A stretch of 64,000 nt of DNA, from the NCBI GenBank assembly GCA_041394885.1, contig JAWKHI010000014.1:93328-157327 (forward strand), given 5' to 3'. The position numbers were made by a program, and so were the translations under genes. The notes under the pieces are model-generated. The model did not search any database, was not told the origin of the DNA, and saw only the letters and a program-made list of their open reading frames with translations. The DNA is from DSOI01 sp041394885 (GTDB taxonomy: Bacteria; Acidobacteriota; Terriglobia; Bryobacterales; Bryobacteraceae). Positions 27,996 through 36,244 of this stretch are shown in pieces. The stretch's first letter is position 1; every line of letters starts with the position of its first letter.

Positions 27996-29317
27996 TGGAT
28001 CACCTCGTATTCGCCCGCGGTCTTCCAGTCCGGAAAACCGCGGCCCTCGAGATCGTACACCAGCTTGCCGGCGCGGATTGTGAGAACATTTTCAAGCTTC
28101 TTCGTTCCCAGCTTCTTCTTGCCCCATGCATCCTTGAAAGCGAACACGCCGTCTCGCATCGCGAGCACGGCCACGTCGGCCTCGCGCCCCTCTCCGAGCG
28201 TTCCGATGTCGGGAAAGCGTTTGATCGCTTTCGCCGGTGCTTCCGTCGATTTGCGGACGGCGTCCTGCAGCTTCATGCCGAGCAGCATCAGCTTCGACAT
28301 GCAGTTCGGCATATCCGATTGCTGGATCATGATGCTTGACGAATGCAGGTCCGTCGAAATGGTGTCGGGCCAGAAGCCCTGGCGCGCAGCCGCGGTCGCC
28401 ACAGGCCAAAGGAAGCTCCCGCCGCCGTGGCCCAGGTCAAACAGGACACCGCGGCGACGGGCCTCGAGCGCGTAATCCTGAACCTTGCCGTTGAAGCGGC
28501 TGACGATCTCCACCTGCCTGTCATTGAACATGTGCGTGTGCATGTCGCCCGGACGCATCACGTCGAGCAGCTTTTCCCGCGACGTCCGGCCGGTGTTGGT
28601 GAAGATCTTGTCGTCCACCATTACGGGTACTTCCGCCAGCCTGCCGGCTTCGATCCCGCGTTTCAGCGCATCCCATCCCGGTTTGCCGAAGTGTGCGACT
28701 TTGATGCCGACGATCACGTCGCGATTTGCCTTGATCACCGCGGCGGTCTTGTCGGGTAACATATCCTCCACGTTGTCTTCCGATACCGAGCCCGTCATCC
28801 CGTAGCCCGCGATGTTGATCAGCGCGAGAACCCGGGTTGCCGACGGGCCGACGATCTTTTTCTTGAAGTCCGCGTAGGTGCGGTAGCCGGGGCCGCCCGC
28901 ATCCACCACCGTCGTCGCGCCGGTCACCAACGCCGTGTCGTCGGGAAAAATCGCACCGGAGTATCCATAGGTGTGGAAATGCAGATCGATCAATCCGGGC
29001 ACCACGTAGCGATCCTTCACGTCGATCGCTTTGCGAGCTTCCGTGGCCGGGATGTTTTCGGCCACACGGGCGATCTTGCCGCCCGCGATCGCCACGTCGC
29101 GCACCGCGTCGATGCCGTTGGCGGGGTCAATCACGTGGCCGCCCTTCAGCACGATATCGTATGTCTGCGCGTGTGCGGAGGCGATCAGCCATGCCATGAC
29201 GGCGGCTCGGAGCGCAATGGCCGCGCCGGCGCGACTCCAAACCGCCGCCAGTTCGCGGAGTATCGGCAGCCGCAGCGAGCCCGCCTGGCGCGCGTTCCGA
29301 AAAGGAGTATGAACCAT
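27992..29317 (-). CDS. Amidohydrolase/deacetylase-type metallohydrolase (paralogue 2)
   Basis: About 441 residues from ATG 29317, chosen because earlier in-frame starts would run into the divergent esterase gene. A shorter start at ATG 29191 would begin directly at a signal peptide (MAWLIASAHAQ). It is clearly a paralogue of the next gene: GLIDLHFHTYG, VVDAGGPGY, VGIKVAHFGKPGW with the carboxylatable lysine, DMHTHMFND, LGHGGGSF and STDLHSS occur in the same order. The two genes overlap by 4 bases, so both enzymes are made together, perhaps for related N-acyl substrates. Confidence 0.86.
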   Translation of the reverse strand: MVHTPFRNARQAGSLRLPILRELAAVWSRAGAAIALRAAVMAWLIASAHAQTYDIVLKGGHVIDPANGIDAVRDVAIAGGKIARVAENIPATEARKAIDVKDRYVVPGLIDLHFHTYGYSGAIFPDDTALVTGATTVVDAGGPGYRTYADFKKKIVGPSATRVLALINIAGYGMTGSVSEDNVEDMLPDKTAAVIKANRDVIVGIKVAHFGKPGWDALKRGIEAGRLAEVPVMVDDKIFTNTGRTSREKLLDVMRPGDMHTHMFNDRQVEIVSRFNGKVQDYALEARRRGVLFDLGHGGGSFLWPVATAAARQGFWPDTISTDLHSSSIMIQQSDMPNCMSKLMLLGMKLQDAVRKSTEAPAKAIKRFPDIGTLGEGREADVAVLAMRDGVFAFKDAWGKKKLGTKKLENVLTIRAGKLVYDLEGRGFPDWKTAGEYEVIQ

Positions 29318-29342
29318 AAGAGGCAGTATATAATCGCTGACG

Positions 29343-31082
29343 ATGAGACGTTTTCTTCTACCCCTGGTTTCCCTCATTCCGCTGTGTGCGGCCGTCCGGT
29401 TCCCTGAAGTCTATCCGCCCTCCAACGACGTCGCCATGGAAAACCGCGTCGCGATCCCGATGCGTGACGGCGTGAACCTTTACGCCGACATCTATCGTCC
29501 CGCCAAGCCTGGCCGCTATCCCGTCATCGTCAGCCGCACGCCCTACTCCACCGAGCGTACTCCCAACGCCTACGCCGCAGCTGTTTTCTTCGCCCAGCGC
29601 GGCTACGTTTACGTCTACCAGGACGTCCGCGGACGCCACGAGTCCGACGGCAAATGGGAACCGTTCCGCAACGACATCGAAGACGGTTACGACACCATCG
29701 AGTGGTCCGCCGCCCAGCCATGGTCAAACGGAAAGGTCGGAATGCAGGGCGGGTCATATCTCGGTCACGTCCAATGGCGCGCTGCCATGTCCGCTCCTCC
29801 GCACCTCACCGCGATCTTTCCCGCCGTCGCCGCCACCAGTCTCTATCACGACTGGATCACCCTGAACGGCGGCTGGCGCCTATCATTCAACTTCGGTTGG
29901 GGACCCGTGCGCCAGGAGTCGCGCATCATGCAGAACACCGGTCCGCATATCGGTGGCCCCGAAAGCCTCACCTTCGACAAGATGCTCTGGCATCTCCCGC
30001 TGAACGACATGCAGCGACTCGCCGGCCGCAACGCGCAGTTCTATCGCGACTGGATCGCCCATCCCGATTACGACGACTATTGGAAGAAGCTCAACGCCGA
30101 GGAGGTCATGGATCGCATCGCGATTCCGGCCCACACCTTTGGCGGATGGTTCGATATCTTTAGCCAAGGGACCCTGCGCGGCTACTCCCTGCTGAGCAAG
30201 AAAGGCAAGACTGAGACCGCCCGCAAAGGCTCTCATTTGATCATCGGCCCCTGGGGACACGGCGCGTCACGCAAGTTCGGCGAACTCGATTTCGGCGAGC
30301 ACGCCTTCGTCGACATGCATGCCGTCGAGCTTCGCTGGTTCGATCATTGGCTGAAGGGCGTCGATAACGGCGTCAACCGAGAGGCCCCCGTGCGCCTCTA
30401 CGTCATGGGGCGCAACGAATGGCGCGAGGAGAACGAGTACCCGCTCGCCCGAGCCCGGTACACGAAGATGTACCTGCGCGAGGATCATGGTCTCTCTTGG
30501 GATGCTCCTTCCGGCGCGGGCACGGATCAGTATCGATACGATCCCGCCAACCCAGTTCCGAGTCTCGGTGGAAACAATTGCTGCGGCACACCCACCCCGG
30601 CCGGGCCCCGGGACCAGCGGTCCATCGAGAATCGAGGCGATGTCCTTGTCTACACATCGGATTTTCTCGAGCGGCCGGTCGAGGTCACCGGTCCGGTGAA
30701 GCTGATGCTCCATGCTTCCTCCGACGCTCTCGACACCGATTTCGTCGCCAAGCTCATCGACGTCTATCCCGATGGCCGTTCCCTCAACATGGCCGAAGGC
30801 ATCGTCCGCGCACGCTACCGCGAAGGCCTGTCAACGGCGAAGATGCTCGAGCCCGGCAAGGTCTATCCGTTCGAGATCGACATGGTGGGCACCAGCGTGG
30901 AGTTTCAGAAGGGGCATCGCATTCGCGTGGATGTAACCTCCAGCCACTTCCCGCAGTTTGACCGTAATCCCAATACCGGCGAAGAGTTCGGCCGGGGAAC
31001 GAAGGTGAAGGTTGCCACTCAGACCATTCACCATTCCGCCCAGCATCCTTCGCACCTCGTGCTGCCGGTTATTCCGAGGTAG
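29343..31082 (+). CDS. CocE/NonD (peptidase S15) family hydrolase
   Basis: A 579-residue exported serine hydrolase (signal MRRFLLPLVSLIPLCAA). The alpha/beta-hydrolase core has RDGVNLYADIYRP near residues 41-53, the oxyanion-side VYQDVRGRHESDG and the nucleophile Ser138 in GMQGGSYLG. IIGPWGHG near residue 300 marks the helical cap end, and a C-terminal jelly-roll follows (PVEVTGPVKLMLHASSD). It probably cleaves esters or X-Pro peptides; family members range from cocaine esterase to acyl-amino-acid hydrolases. A TATAAT sits near 29331 in the short divergent gap, a possible -10 element. Its last bases overlap the convergent toxin gene. Confidence 0.9.
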   Translation: MRRFLLPLVSLIPLCAAVRFPEVYPPSNDVAMENRVAIPMRDGVNLYADIYRPAKPGRYPVIVSRTPYSTERTPNAYAAAVFFAQRGYVYVYQDVRGRHESDGKWEPFRNDIEDGYDTIEWSAAQPWSNGKVGMQGGSYLGHVQWRAAMSAPPHLTAIFPAVAATSLYHDWITLNGGWRLSFNFGWGPVRQESRIMQNTGPHIGGPESLTFDKMLWHLPLNDMQRLAGRNAQFYRDWIAHPDYDDYWKKLNAEEVMDRIAIPAHTFGGWFDIFSQGTLRGYSLLSKKGKTETARKGSHLIIGPWGHGASRKFGELDFGEHAFVDMHAVELRWFDHWLKGVDNGVNREAPVRLYVMGRNEWREENEYPLARARYTKMYLREDHGLSWDAPSGAGTDQYRYDPANPVPSLGGNNCCGTPTPAGPRDQRSIENRGDVLVYTSDFLERPVEVTGPVKLMLHASSDALDTDFVAKLIDVYPDGRSLNMAEGIVRARYREGLSTAKMLEPGKVYPFEIDMVGTSVEFQKGHRIRVDVTSSHFPQFDRNPNTGEEFGRGTKVKVATQTIHHSAQHPSHLVLPVIPR

Positions 31083-31515
31083 GGCTGAGGGGCTCGATAG
31101 CCAAGCCGGTGAATTGGCGAAAGCCCGCATCGATGGTGGTCACCGGGCACTGCTTGGCCATGGCGAACGCGGCCAGGTAGGCATCGGTGACCAGGTTCGG
31201 CGTGGGCGATGTGTAGCGCAGAAGGCGCGGCAGCAGCGTCATCATCCCCACCGGCTCGGTCCAGAAAACCACCCGCTCGTCTTCCATCAGGCTGTCCACC
31301 ACGTCCAGGGCGTCGCGCGTGGCAATGGCGTTCTGCCCCATCACCTTCGCATTCGAAAGTAATCGCACCAGACTCAACTGAACCAAACGGCAAAGCCCGG
31401 CTTCTCCCGCCTGGAGAGAATCGAACCAAGCGAGCGCGCGGGGCCGATGTTCATGGTGGGCTGCGAGCAGCGCGAGCCAAACGTTCACGTCGACCAGTCG
31501 GGGGCTGGCAGCCAT
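31069..31515 (-). CDS. vapC: PIN-domain toxin, VapC family
   Basis: A 148-residue PIN-domain ribonuclease. Acidic metal-binding residues can be seen in LVDVNVWLAL (Asp9), TDAYLAAFA (near residue 110) and TIDAGF near residue 125; the CRLVQLSLVRLLSN helix is typical of the VapC subgroup that lacks the usual central Glu there. The antitoxin gene precedes it by 2 bases. The last 14 bases overlap the convergent esterase gene. All catalytic segments look intact. Confidence 0.88.
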   Translation of the reverse strand: MAASPRLVDVNVWLALLAAHHEHRPRALAWFDSLQAGEAGLCRLVQLSLVRLLSNAKVMGQNAIATRDALDVVDSLMEDERVVFWTEPVGMMTLLPRLLRYTSPTPNLVTDAYLAAFAMAKQCPVTTIDAGFRQFTGLAIEPLSPTSE

Positions 31516-31517
31516 CC

Positions 31518-31736
31518 TTACAACGAAGCTTCGTCAATCTGCTCGCGCGTCAGCGCACCCATCGGCGCCACATCGGCTTTCCCCACCACCGGAGGGGGCC
31601 GCCGCACCTTATTCGGTAGCGCCAGGCGCATCTCCAGAGCTTCGATGATCAAAGTCCGCATTGTGACGCCCGAAGTCTCCACCTGGACGCGGACGCGCCC
31701 CATGAGATCATCAGGAAGCTCTACCGTGGTTCTCAT
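31518..31736 (-). CDS. Ribbon-helix-helix antitoxin partner of the PIN toxin
   Basis: A 72-residue protein from ATG 31736 (a further ATG at 31754 would add six residues that are not typical). It begins with the classic RHH strand and helix, MRTTVELPDDLMGRV...SGVTMRTLIIEALEMRL, which forms the DNA-binding dimer. The Pro-rich C-terminal tail (RRPPPVVGKADVAPMG) would wrap the toxin. It sits directly before the toxin gene, as expected for a type II pair that represses itself. Confidence 0.83.
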   Translation of the reverse strand: MRTTVELPDDLMGRVRVQVETSGVTMRTLIIEALEMRLALPNKVRRPPPVVGKADVAPMGALTREQIDEASL

Positions 31737-31812
31737 ATGCCACAAGTATGCCATATTAAGTTCAACGCGTCAACCAGGCGGTATGACAAAAAAATGCGAA
31801 ACTGGGTAGCGG

Positions 31813-32646
31813 ATGTATGTATCGCTCAACGGGACCCTGGTCGCCGGTCGCGTCCCCTGGCCGGAATTCGCCCAATTGGCCGCGGCCGAGAAGTTCCCCG
31901 GCGTCGATGTGGCCATCGCCCCGGCCATGGAGCAAGGGCTCTCGCCGACCCGCAAGCTGCTCACCGATCTGCACTTGAAGCCCGCCGTCACCGGCCTCCC
32001 CGTCGAATTCCGCAGGGACGAAGAGACTTTCCGGAAGGGCCTCGAGCAGTTGGAAGCCGCGGCCCAGTTTTCCGCCGCCATTGGCTGTCCGCGCATGACC
32101 ACCTGGATCCCCTCCTGGTGCGAACTCCCCAAGGCCGAGCAGCGCAAGATATGGCTCGAGCGATTCAAACGGTGCGCCGGTATCCTGGCGCGCTCGAACG
32201 TCCGGTTCGGCCTCGAATTTCTCGGTCCGCTCCACCTACGCCGGCGCGGTCCGCACGAATTCATATGGCGCATGGATGAGATGCTCGCTTTTGCCGCCGA
32301 TTGCGGCCCCAACGTGGGCGTACTGCTGGACTCCTGGCATTGGCATCATGCCGGTGGAACGGCCAAGGATATCGAATCCACGCCGGAAGCACGTATCGTT
32401 CACGTGCAGGTGGCGGACTCGCAGGATCTGCCGCCGGAAAAAATCGTCGACAGTGAACGGCTGATGCCCGGCGAAGGGGTGGCCGATCTGACCGGTTTCT
32501 TCCAGGCCCTGCGCAAGATCGGCTACGCCGGCGGAGTCAGTCCGGAGGTTTTCGGGCGGGGCTTGAAAGAGATGGACCCCAAGGCCGGCGCCAAGCTCGG
32601 GTTGGAAACGACTCTGGCCGTCATGAAAAAGGCTGGCGTTGTCTGA
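31813..32646 (+). CDS. Sugar phosphate isomerase/epimerase (TIM barrel)
   Basis: A 277-residue protein of the xylose-isomerase-like TIM-barrel family (AP endonuclease 2 fold). Motifs: a Glu near residue 40 to 50, FGLEFLGPLHLRR near residue 135, GVLLDSWHWHHAGG near residue 173 with the metal-binding Asp and His, and HVQVADSQD near residue 198. The start ATG 31813 follows GGGTAGCGG. The murQ gene begins 4 bases after the stop, so it may act on an amino sugar or sugar released in cell-wall recycling, but that is inference from position. Confidence 0.85.
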   Translation: MYVSLNGTLVAGRVPWPEFAQLAAAEKFPGVDVAIAPAMEQGLSPTRKLLTDLHLKPAVTGLPVEFRRDEETFRKGLEQLEAAAQFSAAIGCPRMTTWIPSWCELPKAEQRKIWLERFKRCAGILARSNVRFGLEFLGPLHLRRRGPHEFIWRMDEMLAFAADCGPNVGVLLDSWHWHHAGGTAKDIESTPEARIVHVQVADSQDLPPEKIVDSERLMPGEGVADLTGFFQALRKIGYAGGVSPEVFGRGLKEMDPKAGAKLGLETTLAVMKKAGVV

Positions 32647-32650
32647 TCGA

Positions 32651-33574
32651 ATGCAATTGGACCATTTGCTGACCGAACAGCGAAACCCTGCCTCGGACCG
32701 GATCGACGCGCGTCCCACTGCCGAGATCCTACGCATCATCAACGACGAGGATCGGAAAGTGGCTGCCTCCGTCGCAAGCGAAATCCCGGCGATCGGCGCG
32801 CTGGTGGATGGCATCGTCGAACGTATGGAAAAGGCCGGCCGGCTGTTCTATATCGGCGCTGGAACCAGCGGCCGGTTGGGCGTGCTCGACGCCGCCGAGT
32901 GCCGGCCGACGTTCAACGCGCCTGCCGATCTTGTGCAGGGTGTTATCGCCGGTGGTGAGGGGGCGCTCGCCAGAGCCACCGAGGCCAGCGAAGACGATCC
33001 TTCCGCCGGCATCCGCGATCTCGAGGCGCGCGGGTTCGGTCCGGGTGACGTTCTCGTCGGTATCGCCGCCAGCGGCCGCACTCCCTACGTCCTGGGCGCC
33101 ATCGATTGGGCGCGCGCGATGGGTGCGCTCACGGCTGCGATCAGTTGCACCCCGCATTCCGAGTTGGCTTCGCGCGCCGAAATCGCCATCACCCCATTGC
33201 CCGGCCCTGAGATCGTCACCGGATCCACCCGCATGAAGGCCGGCACGGCGACCAAACTGGTGCTCAACATGATTTCGACGGCGGTCATGATTCGCCGCGG
33301 CGCTGTCTACGGCAACCTCATGGTGAACGTCCAGCCCACCAACGAAAAACTCCGGCATCGCGCGCGGCGCATCGTCGGCGACGCCGCCGGCGTGGACCAG
33401 GCCACCGCGGCCCAGTTGCTCGACGACGCCGGCGGCAGCGTCCGCACTGCCATCGTGATGGCGCGGCTCGGGGTGGACCGTCTCCACGCCGAGCAACTGC
33501 TATCGGAGGCCGGCAACCGAGTTTCCCAAGTTTTGCATAGGACCCAGACAACCCATGGATCAGTTTCGGATTGA
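32651..33574 (+). CDS. murQ: N-acetylmuramic acid 6-phosphate etherase
   Basis: About 307 residues; start ATG 32651 aligns with the N terminus of known MurQ (MQL...), while a TTG at 32639 overlaps the previous gene. It removes D-lactate from MurNAc-6-phosphate to give GlcNAc-6-phosphate during peptidoglycan recycling. The SIS domain shows LFYIGAGTSGRLGVLDAAECRPTF and the second block GSTRMKAGTATKLVLN; the NEKL segment is also typical. All catalytic glutamates expected in these blocks are present. It overlaps murA by 20 bases, an unusual union of recycling and synthesis genes. Confidence 0.95.
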   Translation: MQLDHLLTEQRNPASDRIDARPTAEILRIINDEDRKVAASVASEIPAIGALVDGIVERMEKAGRLFYIGAGTSGRLGVLDAAECRPTFNAPADLVQGVIAGGEGALARATEASEDDPSAGIRDLEARGFGPGDVLVGIAASGRTPYVLGAIDWARAMGALTAAISCTPHSELASRAEIAITPLPGPEIVTGSTRMKAGTATKLVLNMISTAVMIRRGAVYGNLMVNVQPTNEKLRHRARRIVGDAAGVDQATAAQLLDDAGGSVRTAIVMARLGVDRLHAEQLLSEAGNRVSQVLHRTQTTHGSVSD

Positions 33575-34838
33575 AGGCGGCGTGCCGCTGCAGGGCGCCG
33601 TTGCCGTAAGCGGCGCGAAGAACTCCGCTCTGCCGGCCTTGGCGGCCTGCCTGTTGACCGCCGAGCCGGTGACGCTGCACCGCATCCCTTCCGTGCGCGA
33701 CATCGCCACCATGCGCAAGGTGATCGAATACTGCGGCGCCACGATCGAAGACCTCGGCGACGGATCCCTGCGCGTCCATGCGGCGGAATTGCTCCGCCCG
33801 GAAGCGCCCTACGACATCGTCAAGACCATGCGCGCATCCAGCCTCGTGTTGGGCCCGCTGGCGGCGCGCACGGGTCGCGCCCGCGTGTCGCTTCCCGGCG
33901 GCTGCGCCATCGGCGCCCGGCCGATCAACCTGCACGTAATGGGGCTCGAGCAACTGGGCGCCACCATTCATCAGGAACACGGCTACATCGAAGCCCGCGC
34001 CGGGAATGGCCTCCGCGCCAACCACGTCCTGTTCGAGCGCATCACCGTCACCGGCACCGAAGATCTGTTGATGGCCGCCACTCTCGCCCAAGGCGAAACC
34101 ATTCTCGAGAACGCCGCGCGTGAACCTGAGGTTTCTGACCTTGCAGCCCTGCTCACGGCCATGGGAGCCCAAATCGAAGGGGCAGGTACCTCAACCATCC
34201 GCGTCCGGGGCGTGGACCGGCTGCATGGCGCCGAACACACCATCATTCCCGATCGCATCGAAGCCGGTACATTCCTCATCGCCGGCGCCATTACCGGCGG
34301 CGAAGTAACCGTCACCGGTTGCGTTCCCGAACATCTGGGTGCTTTGATCGCCAAGCTTCGCCTCGCCGGGATCACGGTACGCGAAAACGGCGGAGATCGT
34401 CTGCTCGTGCGAGCCGAGCGCCGGCCCCGCTCCGTCGACATGACCACCGAAGAGCATCCCGGCTTCGCCACGGATCTCCAAGCCCAGTTCATGGCCCTGA
34501 TGACCCAGGCCGAAGGCATCTCGTTCATCACCGAAACGATCTTCGAGAATCGCTACATGCATGCGCCGGAACTGGTCCGCATGGGCGCCAACATCCGCAT
34601 TGAAGGCCGGCAGGCGATCGTAGCTGGTCCGCGCCAGTTGAGCGGCGCGTCGGTGATCGCCTCCGATCTGCGCGCCAGCGCATCGCTGGTGCTGGCAGCG
34701 CTGGTGGCGCAGGGGACAACGACGGTGGACCGCGTATATCATATTGACCGCGGCTATGAGCTGATCGTGGAGAAGCTGGCTCGTCTCGGCGCGCGGGTGG
34801 AACGATTGAAGAGCAAGACCGCGGGAGAAGGTGCGTGA
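33555..34838 (+). CDS. murA: UDP-N-acetylglucosamine 1-carboxyvinyltransferase
   Basis: A 427-residue enzyme for the first committed step of peptidoglycan synthesis, adding enolpyruvate from PEP to UDP-GlcNAc. The fold of two inside-out barrels is plain: [24 protein letters not shown] at the start and [15 protein letters not shown] with the catalytic Cys (near residue 117), the residue that fosfomycin modifies. The C-terminal [14 protein letters not shown]...LGA is conserved. Start overlaps murQ by 20 bases; stop overlaps the rhodanese gene by 4. Confidence 0.96.
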   Translation: MDQFRIEGGVPLQGAVAVSGAKNSALPALAACLLTAEPVTLHRIPSVRDIATMRKVIEYCGATIEDLGDGSLRVHAAELLRPEAPYDIVKTMRASSLVLGPLAARTGRARVSLPGGCAIGARPINLHVMGLEQLGATIHQEHGYIEARAGNGLRANHVLFERITVTGTEDLLMAATLAQGETILENAAREPEVSDLAALLTAMGAQIEGAGTSTIRVRGVDRLHGAEHTIIPDRIEAGTFLIAGAITGGEVTVTGCVPEHLGALIAKLRLAGITVRENGGDRLLVRAERRPRSVDMTTEEHPGFATDLQAQFMALMTQAEGISFITETIFENRYMHAPELVRMGANIRIEGRQAIVAGPRQLSGASVIASDLRASASLVLAALVAQGTTTVDRVYHIDRGYELIVEKLARLGARVERLKSKTAGEGA

Positions 34839-35203
34839 AACACTCAGACGGTTTTCTGGCCATTGTGCAGGACGCCAAAACGCGCGTCCATTGCATTGAC
34901 GTTGTCGAGTACGCCGCGCTCCGCGACGACGAAGTGGAGCACGTGCTCATCGACGTCCGGGAAGAAAGCGAGTGGAAGGCCGGACACGCCGCCGGCGCCG
35001 TGCATCTCGGCAAAGGGATCATCGAGCGCGACATTGAGGTGCGTGTCCCGAACAAGGCGGCGCGCGTGGTGCTCTACTGTGGCGGTGGATACCGGTCTGC
35101 CTTGGCCGCCGACGCGCTCGGCCGGATGGGGTACGTGGCGGTCAGTTCGCTCGAAGGCGGATGGCGCGCCTGGCTGGAAGCCGGGATGGCCGTCGAGGAA
35201 TAG
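34835..35203 (+). CDS. Rhodanese-like sulfurtransferase domain protein
   Basis: A 122-residue single rhodanese domain with a GTG start overlapping the murA stop (GTGA). The N-terminal CH2A-like part (VLIDVREESEWKAGHAAGA) and the active-site loop with Cys in YCGGGYRS (near residue 86) followed by the conserved SLEGGWRAW are all intact, so it is probably active in moving sulfane sulfur. No clear reason for its coupling to murA. Confidence 0.92.
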   Translation: MKHSDGFLAIVQDAKTRVHCIDVVEYAALRDDEVEHVLIDVREESEWKAGHAAGAVHLGKGIIERDIEVRVPNKAARVVLYCGGGYRSALAADALGRMGYVAVSSLEGGWRAWLEAGMAVEE

Positions 35204-35441
35204 CTCAGGGGGCTTCCAAATTTTAAATTGGCAACGCCCGCAAAACTCGGCGGCCCCGGTGATCGATCCCGGAGGCCTCATCCCGGTGCCATCGAGTCTC
35301 GAGTTGCTGCCTCAACCGGAAGGTCTGGCACCGCGACGATGCCCCCTGGAAAGCCTCCTCACCCGCTGGAGCCGCGAACTGCCTGCAACTGCGAGAGCAG
35401 ACAGGCGAAACGGATCATCGCCTCGCGTCTGAAGTCCTCCC

Positions 35442-36182
35442 TCATTCTTGCGCTGCCCCGGTGGCAGTCCTCAGATAGAAATCGACGCCGAGTCCCATGC
35501 TCGGGCCAATCGTAAGGGCTTTCTGTCTGTAATCAGGGTCCATCCTAGACACACCCATCGGGATCGCAAGCGCTACCCCTAGCCCGTTTGGAGCCTCAAT
35601 CGCGGCTGTGTACCGGCCCGGCGGAACATCGTAAAGCTCGTAGACCCCGTCCGCATTCGTCATCGTCTTTAGCCTTCGGGATCCACCGGCAATAGTGACC
35701 TGGACTCCCGGTATTCCGCGATACTCTCCGTTTCGACCCGGCAACATCAGCGCTACCGTGCCCGCGATTCGGCTCCGCGTTGCCGAACCGGGCAGCGCTC
35801 GCAGAAAAAGCAGGTCATCGGCAGCGAGTTCCAAAGTCCTAGACCGGAAGCATCCTGGTGATTCCCAAATACCTGGGCCTGACTCGCCAGCGTAGAACAT
35901 GGCCCTTTCTCCGGAACTGTACTTCGGGGTGCACCCCTCGTCGGGTTGCAGAAAGAACAGGAGTTCGTGCCGCCGCACACCCTTGAACGGTTCCTCTACT
36001 CGCACCAGCAATGCCTGGGTACCCGGCCAAGATTTACCCGGGATGGCGAGCACCACGTGCCCGAGAAATACGGCCGAAGCAGACTGCCACGCTTCCGGCG
36101 CCGAGGGCCACTTGGAGCACTGGCACGCCAAAGCGGCGGATTCCACCATCGCCAACGTCAGTGCGATCAGCCATCGGACCAT
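35442..36182 (-). CDS. Secreted TIMP-like/carboxypeptidase-regulatory domain protein
   Basis: About 246 residues from ATG 36182, which has GGAGGG five bases upstream. The signal peptide (WLIALTLAMVESAALA) leaves a mature N terminus CQC, as in TIMP/netrin-like domains, and the following SASAVFLGHVV...VEEPFKG pattern is that of bacterial TIMP-like proteins. The GCTPKYSSGERAMFYAG segment fits too. The C-terminal part (about residues 140-220) is a carboxypeptidase-regulatory/Cna-B-like sandwich (GIPGVQVTIAGG...VYELYDVPPGRYT). Function unknown; metalloprotease inhibition is a guess. Confidence 0.78.
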   Translation of the reverse strand: MVRWLIALTLAMVESAALACQCSKWPSAPEAWQSASAVFLGHVVLAIPGKSWPGTQALLVRVEEPFKGVRRHELLFFLQPDEGCTPKYSSGERAMFYAGESGPGIWESPGCFRSRTLELAADDLLFLRALPGSATRSRIAGTVALMLPGRNGEYRGIPGVQVTIAGGSRRLKTMTNADGVYELYDVPPGRYTAAIEAPNGLGVALAIPMGVSRMDPDYRQKALTIGPSMGLGVDFYLRTATGAAQE

Positions 36183-36244
36183 TGAGCCCTCCGCGCAGAA
36201 ATGGATTCTGCAGAACAGACGCTCAAAGTGGCCCAAGCGTGGAC

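Noticed and set aside
27741..28475. 244-codon plus-strand frame across the metallohydrolase junction
   Set aside because: It is a shadow of two minus-strand genes that overlap by ATGA and carry intact metal-binding motifs.
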